Source of the DNA: Paludicola sp. MB14-C6
Lineage (GTDB): Bacteria > Bacillota > Clostridia > Oscillospirales > Ruminococcaceae
Reading direction: 5' to 3'
DNA length: 64,000 bases
Assembly: GCF_030908625.1 (NCBI RefSeq)
Contig: NZ_CP133133.1
Coordinates: 1,922,001 to 1,986,000 of the forward strand
Part shown: positions 37,923 through 48,870 of the stretch, piece after piece
Numbering within the stretch: position 1 is the stretch's first letter
Layout: each line of letters starts with the position of its first letter
The notes under the pieces: generated by a model
Seen by the model: only the letters and a program-made list of their open reading frames with translations
The model's database searches: none
What the model was told of the DNA's origin: nothing
Translations under genes and position numbers: made by a program

Positions 37923-38163
37923 TTTTGTTGGTACACTCTTTAAATCATCAAAATTGACGCATAAATAACATTCTTCAATTTAGTTCAAAAAATTGAAAGA
38001 TATTGGTGTAATGTTCGTTAAGAATAATTTACACCCTTAACATACCCTTATAAGTTATGTACAGCAAAATAAGTAACGTATTTATTAGACGCAAAAGAAT
38101 GAGAAAGTGGAATCTTTGGGCGTAATAATACATTATAGAAAGTAGCTTTTTCACTCAATAGCC
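37915..38163. other. right-end region of the island
   Basis: No gene seen. It holds the paired ACCCTTA repeats at 38033-38050 and leads into the tRNA-derived repeat. Otherwise it is A/T-rich. Confidence 0.5.
38033..38050 (+). repeat. right-end paired repeats, candidate integrase arm sites
   Basis: ACCCTTAACATACCCTTA differs by a single base from the copy at 23163-23180 and keeps the 11-base period. It lies about 130 bases inside the right attachment site. Confidence 0.55.
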
Positions 38164-38211
38164 ACTCATAACACGAAGGCCATTGGTTCAAGTCCAATCT
38201 CCGCAACCAAA
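38164..38211 (+). repeat. attR: fragment of the initiator tRNA 3' half
   Basis: From the anticodon loop (CTCATAAC) to the CCA end the sequence follows the intact tRNA-Met with few changes; 38181-38211 is an exact match to 23011-23041. The 5' half of the tRNA is missing, so this is the displaced end left by integration, not a functional tRNA. Confidence 0.85.
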
Positions 38212-38216
38212 CTTTG

Positions 38217-38254
38217 AAAAAAGACTAAATTCTTGGTGAATTTAGTCTTTTTTT
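38217..38254 (+). terminator. terminator copy behind the tRNA fragment
   Basis: Stem AAAGACTAAAT / ATTTAGTCTTT with a run of T, matching the terminator of the intact tRNA at 23052. Confidence 0.75.
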
Positions 38255-38268
38255 CTATGCTAAGATGA

Positions 38269-38373
38269 TGTATACACGCACAAGTAAGCACCACGCTCGA
38301 CATCTACACCCATGCGTTCGATAAGAATAGGAAAAAGGCGAGCGAGGAATTGCAAAAAGGCTTGGGGGTTTAG
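38269..38373 (+). pseudogene. C-terminal remnant of a second tyrosine integrase
   Basis: The frame reads HAQVSTTLDIYTHAF, then DKNRKKASEELQKGLGV and a stop. This is the end of a phage-type integrase with the motif surrounding the nucleophile (TTLDIYTH). The catalytic Arg and HxxR box are missing, and an in-frame stop lies just upstream. It differs from the intact island integrase, whose equivalent reads VQLTMDLYCH. It begins about 55 bases after the right attachment repeat and records an earlier element at the same tRNA. Confidence 0.75.
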
Positions 38374-38376
38374 TAA

Positions 38377-38811
38377 TTATACTTTTTCATCTATCTCAAC
38401 CAACGCACGCTCGATAATATCATTTTGAAGATGGTTGAGCTTAATGCAATCTTTGGGTTTAGCTTTAGCGTTTTTTACTCCATAGTAGCATATCGCAAAA
38501 AGCGACCCAGCCATTAATCCATTATCAATGTTAATATCCTCATACCCACTGATAGAAGGAGACAAAAGTGCTAAGTTGATTCTCATAGCAATAGGAGGTG
38601 AGCTAATTTTAAAAGAGTTAATCACTTCATTTGAAACATTATCTAGGTACTCTCGTCTGATATTGGTTAAAATTTTGATAGTTTCTTCTTCGCTTGAACA
38701 CGTTAGCTTGTCAATATTGGATTTTATCAAGCTCTTATAAAGTTCAATGTTGTTTCGCGAAGCATTAATGATTGCATTGCTGATGGTCTCTTTAAAAGTA
38801 AGTCCAAACAT
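38377..38811 (-). CDS. hypothetical protein
   Basis: A protein of 144 residues, mostly helical with no membrane segment, opening MFGLTFKETISNAIINASRNN. No family is recognised. AAGGATG lies upstream of the ATG. It converges on the integrase remnant and may be cargo left from the older element or a chromosomal gene; the neighbours do not decide. Confidence 0.5.
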   Translation of the reverse strand: MFGLTFKETISNAIINASRNNIELYKSLIKSNIDKLTCSSEEETIKILTNIRREYLDNVSNEVINSFKISSPPIAMRINLALLSPSISGYEDINIDNGLMAGSLFAICYYGVKNAKAKPKDCIKLNHLQNDIIERALVEIDEKV

Positions 38812-38907
38812 TGTATCATCCTTCCTACAAGCAATAGTCTTAAATAATCATATAGCATGTTAGTTCACGAACAAAATCTTAGAAATCATTACAATCTCTC
38901 GGATATT

Positions 38908-38982
38908 TGGTACCCCTGACTGGAATCGAACCAGCGCACATGGCGTCGGAGGCCAATGCTCTATCCACTGAGCTACAGGGGC
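38908..38982 (-). tRNA. tRNA-Arg (CCG)
   Basis: 75 bases on the minus strand with encoded CCA: acceptor GCCCCTG paired with CAGGGGT, D-arm AGCTCAGTGGATAGAGC, anticodon loop CTCCGAC giving CCG, T-arm CTGGTTCGATTCCAG. It reads the arginine codon CGG. Confidence 0.93.
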
Positions 38983-39482
38983 ATATATCATGTATATCAT
39001 AACAATAATGCAGCCAAAAAGCAAGAGTGAAAGTTACCTTGACAAAAAAAGACTCCCTGCGATATTTCTATCAACAGAGAGAAGAGAGGGGATATTTGAG
39101 GATTTCATTATATAATTAATATTAAGCTTTGTCAATACTTATTTCAAATTTTTACAGAATTATTTATTGTTTTCATATTTGACCTTAATATTCATAGTTA
39201 TTTAGAATATTATGTAAAAAAATTACAACTTTGATTAACAATCGCGTACAAAGATATATGAGCATACAATGGTGTTTGATAATTTCATGATCTTTCTTTT
39301 GCTACTAGAATGTAATAAATCAAAACAGTAAATAGTTTTGGTTTATTAAAAGTCCTATAGCATATGGTGTGATACTTTTGAACTTAATTTTAAACGTTTA
39401 TATTTTATAATATGACATAGTGTAGTCAAGTTTAATATGCTATGATTAGGAAAAATAATCTTAGCAAAGGAGACATATTATA
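38983..39482. other. 500-bp A/T-rich intergenic region
   Basis: I see no gene, strong hairpin or convincing promoter other than the AAAGGAG site directly before the gene at 39483. Confidence 0.5.
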
Positions 39483-39782
39483 ATGACTAATGTAGTTGAG
39501 TTTGCATCTTTTAGTCTTAAAAAAGAAGCATCCGTTTCTGCTTTTTTACTTGTGTCAGATGAATTTAACAATGTATTTCTTTCTAAGCAAAAAGGTTATA
39601 TTTCAAGAAAGCTGCTTCTAGTTGATAATATGTGGGCAGATTCAGTTTTGTGGGAAACGATGGAGGATGCTCTTAAGGCATTTAATATTGCTGATGATGA
39701 TGAGGTGGCTTGTGAGTACGTGTCTTTTATGGAAGAAGAAAGCATAAAAGTTCTTCATCTTTCAGTAGAGAGAAGCTATTAA
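39483..39782 (+). CDS. small dimeric alpha/beta-barrel protein (monooxygenase-like fold)
   Basis: A protein of 99 residues, MTNVVEFASFSLKKEASVSAF..., with the strand-helix-strand pattern and WETMEDALKAF segment typical of antibiotic-biosynthesis-monooxygenase-like (ABM) ferredoxin-fold proteins. In this group many members are not oxygenases, and in an anaerobe a detoxification or heme-related role is no more than a guess. AAAGGAG precedes the ATG. It is followed 24 bases later by tag, so the two are probably co-transcribed. Confidence 0.55.
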   Translation: MTNVVEFASFSLKKEASVSAFLLVSDEFNNVFLSKQKGYISRKLLLVDNMWADSVLWETMEDALKAFNIADDDEVACEYVSFMEEESIKVLHLSVERSY

Positions 39783-39806
39783 AATTTTAATTGGAGGATA
39801 GGTTTT

Positions 39807-40382
39807 ATGGGCGAAAAAATAAGATGCTCTTGGGTGGGGAATACTCCCCTATTCATAGATTATCATGACAAGGAATGGGGACAACCTGTGCATGATGATA
39901 TGAAGCTGTTTGAAATGCTTATTTTAGAAGGTATGCAAGCAGGTCTTACATGGATAACCGTACTGAATAAGAGAGAAGCATTTAGAGAGGCTTTTGACGG
40001 GTTTGATCCCAACAAGGTATCCCTTTATAATGATGTAAAAATTCAAGAGCTTATGGCAAACGAAAAAATAATTAGAAATCGTCTTAAAATTAATGCAGCT
40101 GTGAGCAATGCCAAGGCATTTTTAAGAGTTATAGAAGAATACGGAAGCTTTGATAAATTTATATGGAGCTATGTTGATTATACGCCTATTATCGGTCGTT
40201 GGGAGAAACACAATGATATGCCAACTAGAACTCCGCTTTCGGATGATATAAGCAAAGACTTGAAGAAAATGGGGTTTAAGTTTGTTGGTTCGACAATCGT
40301 TTATGCATTTATGCAAGCAACCGGTTTGGTTAATGATCATATTATGGAATGTTTTGTTTATGATGAGTTGATAAATGGGTAG
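39807..40382 (+). CDS. tag: DNA-3-methyladenine glycosylase I
   Basis: Removes 3-methyladenine from alkylated DNA, starting base excision repair. The 191-residue protein has the Tag family layout. The four zinc ligands are visible as Cys7, His20, His178 and Cys182 (HIMEC), and the catalytic-pocket glutamate is Glu41 in ILEGMQAGLTW. A GGAGG site lies before the ATG. Confidence 0.95.
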   Translation: MGEKIRCSWVGNTPLFIDYHDKEWGQPVHDDMKLFEMLILEGMQAGLTWITVLNKREAFREAFDGFDPNKVSLYNDVKIQELMANEKIIRNRLKINAAVSNAKAFLRVIEEYGSFDKFIWSYVDYTPIIGRWEKHNDMPTRTPLSDDISKDLKKMGFKFVGSTIVYAFMQATGLVNDHIMECFVYDELING

Positions 40383-40523
40383 CACATAATAACGTATGGC
40401 AATGACATTTAGGTAAATATATTGAATGAATAACATATACTTCGACGGATAGTCGTTTGGAAACACTATATTACATGTTGAAACTTAAGTATTATAAAGA
40501 AGATCAATAGTTATAACTAATCC

Positions 40524-40546
40524 AGCCGACTTCGTGTCGGCTTTTT
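40524..40546 (+). terminator. terminator after tag
   Basis: Stem AGCCGAC / GTCGGCT with a TTCGT loop and TTTTT. A sister hairpin with the same core lies at 42057. Confidence 0.8.
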
Positions 40547-40701
40547 GCTTTGCTTCCATTTTGTTACCAGTAAATACTTGACATTTTTGATATATATATA
40601 TAATATGGGTATTAAGAGAAGTTAGTTTGGGGTCCTCTTAATAATCATTCGTCTGAAACAATGGATACGAATACGTATCGGTAAAAGTAAGGAGAATTAT
40701 T

Positions 40702-41385
40702 ATGAAAAAGGTTAACAAAATGATTTCAGTTTTAGTCAGCTTGATGCTAGTGGTAACGATGTTATTTGGAACGAGTAGCGTGTGGGCACATGAAATGTGT
40801 ATGAATGGTAGTGAACCAGTTGTACTGAAATGGATAAATAAAAATGAAAGCGGTACTTTTTACTACACTAAAGTTAATAGCGATAATTTAGGTTCAGATT
40901 CAATGTATCATGATAATTATCAAGCTGCAGTAAACATGTGGACTAATTCTCCAACAAAGGCATTGAGTCAAGTAACTGATTTTACTATTTCAAATGTTGA
41001 TTTATATACTGATTCAGCGTATAACTGGTATACTACTGAGAGACTATCAAAAGACACGCTAGCGTATACGATTCTATATGATACTAACTATAATATGATT
41101 TATAAAACAAATGAACAAGCAATAAATTCTACAAAAGAAATAATATATGCAAAGATTATGTTTAATCCGAATCATAAAAATAATTCGATGTATGATGGAT
41201 TGGACGAAGCATTACAGACCTCTGCAATAGCACATGAAATAGGACATGTATACACTTTAGGACATTCTAACACCATTTATGAAGTACTTCCTAGTTCAAT
41301 ACCATCTATAATGAAAGCTTCTGTACATGAAGCTTCAACATATATAGCTCAACATGATATTGATGACATGAATATAAAATATTAG
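40702..41385 (+). CDS. secreted matrixin-like zinc metalloprotease
   Basis: A protein of 227 residues. A signal peptide spans residues 1-29 (hydrophobic core, cut near VWA). The catalytic zinc motif HEIGHVYTLGH is at 178-188, the HExxHxxxxxH metzincin pattern with the glycine typical of matrixins, and a Met-turn candidate (SIMKAS) follows about 20 residues later. It is small for the family, just a catalytic domain without propeptide switch or binding modules. AAGGAG precedes the ATG. The next gene starts 14 bases after the stop codon and encodes a membrane-anchored protein, which might be an inhibitor or partner. Confidence 0.8.
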   Translation: MKKVNKMISVLVSLMLVVTMLFGTSSVWAHEMCMNGSEPVVLKWINKNESGTFYYTKVNSDNLGSDSMYHDNYQAAVNMWTNSPTKALSQVTDFTISNVDLYTDSAYNWYTTERLSKDTLAYTILYDTNYNMIYKTNEQAINSTKEIIYAKIMFNPNHKNNSMYDGLDEALQTSAIAHEIGHVYTLGHSNTIYEVLPSSIPSIMKASVHEASTYIAQHDIDDMNIKY

Positions 41386-41399
41386 TGAGGAGAATGACA

Positions 41400-42038
41400 A
41401 TGAATAAGATAAAGATAAGCATAAAACTAATAGTGGTTAGCTTAAGCATACTGTTTTTACTTGGATTTATTTTATGGATTCTATTAGTTCCTATTGATTA
41501 TTCCAAGAATAATAACCCATATCCAGTACTGGCGTATCCTGCGAGTATTCAAGTAATAGGACCACTAAATATTAATCAGATGTGTTCTGCAGCAGATGAC
41601 GTATTTCTAGGAACGGTGATAAGTAGTAGTGGGAAAATAACAGAAAGTTATATAGTAGATAAAAGCATAGCAGAAAAGAAAAAAGATGAATTATTAGGTA
41701 TTAAAGATAGCGTTAGAGAAGTGAAATATTATTCGTATACAATAAGAGTAGATAAAGTATTGAAAGGTGAGTTGACGAAAGGTCATGAAATACAATTTTG
41801 TAGAAATAGTATGTATGAAGATTGTTCCCCTAAATTGACAGTTGATGAGCAATTATTATTCATTGCATCGTATAATTCAGAATTGAATGAATGTATACCT
41901 TTTAGCATACATTCGAGTTATTTCTATATAACCAAAGATAATAAAGTGTATCCAGCAGATCATAATGAAATATATAAAAAATACAATCGAATGCCATTGT
42001 GGAAATTTGAAAGAGAAGTAAAAAGTAATATAAAATAA
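41400..42038 (+). CDS. membrane-anchored protein of unknown function
   Basis: A protein of 212 residues with one N-terminal membrane helix (about residues 8-30) and an extracytoplasmic domain whose central strands (EVKYYSYTIRVDKVLKGEL) look like an OB/NTR-type beta-barrel, as in proteins annotated as having TIMP-like folds. That likeness is weak, but since the preceding gene is a matrixin-like protease an inhibitor role is worth testing. ATG at 41400 is chosen because TGAGGAG lies 7 bases upstream; earlier in-frame starts at 41385 and 41394 overlap or abut that site. Confidence 0.55.
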   Translation: MNKIKISIKLIVVSLSILFLLGFILWILLVPIDYSKNNNPYPVLAYPASIQVIGPLNINQMCSAADDVFLGTVISSSGKITESYIVDKSIAEKKKDELLGIKDSVREVKYYSYTIRVDKVLKGELTKGHEIQFCRNSMYEDCSPKLTVDEQLLFIASYNSELNECIPFSIHSSYFYITKDNKVYPADHNEIYKKYNRMPLWKFEREVKSNIK

Positions 42039-42056
42039 GATAACTAACTCTCACTC

Positions 42057-42083
42057 AAGAGCCGACCTCGTGTCGGCTCTTGT
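42057..42083 (+). terminator. terminator after the protease pair
   Basis: 10-bp stem AAGAGCCGAC / GTCGGCTCTT with a CTCGT loop. Confidence 0.75.
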
Positions 42084-42160
42084 TTATCTTCATTTCCCCT
42101 ATTTATAAGGAAGCGTAATCAACAATATGGATTCTCCACAAATTTCCTTTCATAAAACGG

Positions 42161-42189
42161 TTGACAAAAGGGAATAGCTATGATAATAT
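42161..42189 (+). promoter_or_regulatory. rrn promoter P1
   Basis: TTGACA, 17 bases, TAATAT. Confidence 0.65.
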
Positions 42190-42377
42190 AGACAAGCTGT
42201 CTTTTGAGAGCAACGCTAATAATCAAATATTAGTGTGGTCAAAATCGAATAAAGCTACTGGATTTGTGGTAAGACATTGGAGTTCTAGAAACATGGGGAA
42301 CATGACAACGAGGAATGAAAGATAATCAAGAGTAATTTACTTCGTAAATAACTCACAAAAAAGGTAGAAAAAAGATG

Positions 42378-42406
42378 TTGACAAAAAGCTTCGCATATGA
42401 TAGAAT
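42378..42406 (+). promoter_or_regulatory. rrn promoter P2
   Basis: TTGACA, 17 bases, TAGAAT. Confidence 0.65.
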
Positions 42407-42479
42407 ATAAAAGTTGTCAAAACGACCTACTAAAACGGAAACGAGTTAGAAAAACCTCGAAAATCAAGTAAAAAAATGC

Positions 42480-42508
42480 TTGACAAAAGAGAGCGGTTGT
42501 GATAAGAT
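42480..42508 (+). promoter_or_regulatory. rrn promoter P3
   Basis: TTGACA, 17 bases, TAAGAT. Confidence 0.65.
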
Positions 42509-42592
42509 AATAAAGCTGCTCGAAAGAGTAGACACAACGAGCGAAAGCCGTTAAACACTGAAAAAACTTTAAAAAATAAAGAAAAAAAGTGC

Positions 42593-42621
42593 TTGACAAA
42601 AACGCTTGAGTGTGATAAAAT
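42593..42621 (+). promoter_or_regulatory. rrn promoter P4
   Basis: TTGACA, 17 bases, TAAAAT; the nearest to the 16S gene. Confidence 0.65.
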
Positions 42622-42808
42622 AATTAAGCGTCAAACGACGGAAACGTTGTGAGACAAGCTGCTGAAAACAGCAGAGTGGATCTTGAAAATTAAACAATGT
42701 AAATTTAAAATGAATTAATCATACCCGATAAATTCAAAAAAACAGGAAAATACGACAGTAAGTAATGAACCAGATTATAAAGCTTGATTAAAAGCGTATA
42801 ATACAATT

Positions 42809-44328
<1,520 letters not shown>

Positions 44329-44562
44329 TGGAGTCAGACGTTACAGTAATGTAATGGATTGAGTGTGAGCATAAACACACAAAGAAAAAAGATGCACGAT
44401 AAATTTCTTACAAGTCGTCCTGATTTACATTGTTTAATTTTGAGGATCCACTATTAAGAGAAATCTAAATAGTATCTTCAAAAAATGGGAATAGCGGTAA
44501 AGAACCAAATCCTGAAGCGCATAGCAAAAGTAAATTTGCAAACAAATTAACTTTGAATATGT

Positions 44563-44638
44563 GGGGGTGTAGCTCAGCTGGGAGAGCACCTGCCTTGCAC
44601 GCAGGGGGTCAGGAGTTCGATCCTCCTCATCTCCACCA
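44563..44638 (+). tRNA. tRNA-Ala (TGC)
   Basis: 76 bases with CCA in the 16S-23S spacer; acceptor GGGGGTG / CATCTCC, anticodon loop TTTGCAC-type (CCTTGCACG) giving TGC. Confidence 0.95.
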
Positions 44639-44708
44639 GTAATCGAAAGATTACAACTAAGGGATAAGGAAGAAACCGAACAAACCAGAGCCGAGATTCT
44701 AATAAGAC

Positions 44709-44785
44709 GGGCTAATAGCTCAGCTGGTTAGAGCACACGACTGATAATCGTGAGGTCGGTGGTTCGAGTCCACTTTAGCCCACCA
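44709..44785 (+). tRNA. tRNA-Ile (GAT)
   Basis: 77 bases with CCA in the 16S-23S spacer; acceptor GGGCTAA / TTAGCCC, anticodon loop CTGATAA giving GAT. Confidence 0.95.
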
Positions 44786-45041
44786 GTAATTCAACATTCA
44801 AGAATCTTAGATTTGCGAAACGAGAATTACAAAAATAGCAGAAACTGAGACGCGATATTGCGTTCGCAGGCACTGCGATGGTATCTTGAAAACTGAACAA
44901 TGAAAGTAAGAATGCGAAATAAATTAAAATATTTTATGCGACTAATAAAGTGAAGAACTAATTAGGGTAAAAAATACTACAAATAATATTTTTGCGTTGT
45001 GAACTTAGAATAATCATTATGAATTTAATTATATAATTCGA

Positions 45042-47881
<2,840 letters not shown>

Positions 47882-47953
47882 AAATCATGATGGTTTAAGT
47901 TCATGAAAATCTTACAATCATTGTTTAGTTTTGAAGATATCAAATTCTTCAAT

Positions 47954-48071
47954 AGACGGTGCTGATAGCGATGAGGATCCACCTGTTCCCATACCGAACA
48001 CAGAAGTTAAGCTCATCTACGTCGAAAATACTTGGCTGGCGACGGCCTGGGAAGATAGATAAGTGCCGTCA
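47954..48071 (+). rRNA. 5S ribosomal RNA
   Basis: About 118 bases with terminal stem GACGGTG.../...GTGCCGTC and the conserved segments CCCATACCGAACACAGAAGT and GCCTGGGAAGAT. It is placed about 70 bases after the 23S gene. Confidence 0.93.
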
Positions 48072-48082
48072 CAATAATGAAT

Positions 48083-48120
48083 AGTGATTAGCAGCTTTGC
48101 CTGCTGATCGCTGTTTATTT
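48083..48120 (+). terminator. terminator after 5S rRNA
   Basis: 12-bp stem AGTGATTAGCAG / CTGCTGATCGCT (including G-T pairs), followed by a T-rich stretch. Confidence 0.65.
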
Positions 48121-48179
48121 AATTTAACAAGAATATATAAAAATTTTTTTAATATATATGTAATCCCAGAATCGATTCT

Positions 48180-48256
48180 GGGCCTTTAGCTCAGTTGGTT
48201 AGAGCAACCGGCTCATAACCGGTAGGTCTAGGGTTCGAGTCCCTGAAGGCCCACCA
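48180..48256 (+). tRNA. tRNA with CAT anticodon, tRNA-Ile2 or elongator tRNA-Met
   Basis: 77 bases with CCA; acceptor GGGCCTT / AAGGCCC, anticodon loop CTCATAA. It lacks the initiator C1-A72 mismatch. The acceptor resembles the Bacillus tRNA-Ile2 that needs lysidine modification to read ATA, so that identity is slightly favoured, but elongator Met is possible. Confidence 0.85.
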
Positions 48257-48260
48257 TAAT

Positions 48261-48336
48261 AGGGGTTTAGCTCAGTTGGTAGAGCAGTGGTCTCCAAAAC
48301 CACGTGCCAAAGGTTCGAGTCCTTTAACCCCTGCCA
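48261..48336 (+). tRNA. tRNA-Trp (CCA)
   Basis: 76 bases; acceptor AGGGGTT / AACCCCT, anticodon loop CTCCAAA giving CCA, encoded 3' CCA. Confidence 0.95.
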
Positions 48337-48340
48337 TTTT

Positions 48341-48417
48341 GGCCCGTTAGCTCAGTTGGTTAGAGCGCTAGCCTGTCACGCTAGAGGTCGTCGGTTCGAG
48401 CCCGATACGGGTCGCCA
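48341..48417 (+). tRNA. tRNA-Asp (GTC)
   Basis: 77 bases; acceptor GGCCCGT / ACGGGTC, anticodon loop CTGTCAC giving GTC, encoded CCA. Confidence 0.95.
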
Positions 48418-48485
48418 AGAATGTTAAAGTATCGCGTGAGCGGTACTTTTGCTATATTTGGTTAATTTACTGTAATATCACTATT

Positions 48486-48561
48486 GCTGCTATGGCTCAG
48501 GTGGCAGAGCACGTCCTTGGTAAGGACGAGGTCACCAGTTCGAATCTGGTTAGCAGCTCCA
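48486..48561 (+). tRNA. tRNA-Thr (GGT)
   Basis: 76 bases; acceptor GCTGCTA / TAGCAGC, anticodon loop TTGGTAA giving GGT, encoded CCA. Confidence 0.95.
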
Positions 48562-48566
48562 AACAG

Positions 48567-48608
48567 AAGCCCTTGTAAATATAATATTTACGAGGGCTTC
48601 AGTTTTTT
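48567..48608 (+). terminator. terminator of the tRNA cluster
   Basis: Stem starting GAAGCCCTTGTAAAT with its complement ATTTACGAGGGCTTC (one G-T pair), then six T. The 260 bases that follow before the glycosyltransferase gene are A/T-rich with no clear further element. Confidence 0.85.
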
Positions 48609-48870
48609 AGTTTTTGTGAAATGTTGTGTAGGACGATAATCCTTTCCAAACTAAAAGAATAAAATCCTAGTATAATCCAATAATGCTAAGATATAATCAG
48701 TTAAATTAGAATACAGAATTATATAATTTTTGACAAAGTATACTTCATTTCGATTCATATATTTTTATTTATACAATCGTGTGATATACTTAGGTTGTTA
48801 AGTAATGCTAAAACATTAGTATTTTTTAAACTAAGAACTAACTTTAAATATTTATATAGGAGGGAATTTA

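Larger units (their letters stand above)
42039..42808 (+). promoter_or_regulatory. rRNA operon promoter and leader region
   Basis: No coding sequence. It holds the terminator at 42057, four strong promoters at 42161-42621 and an A/T-rich leader with conserved rrn-type segments (GATCTTGAAAATTAAACAATG-like end, short stems after each promoter). Confidence 0.7.

Noticed and set aside
38164..38209. A second tRNA-Met gene.
   Set aside because: Only the half from the anticodon loop to CCA is present; the 5' acceptor strand and D-arm are missing, and the anticodon stem is damaged.
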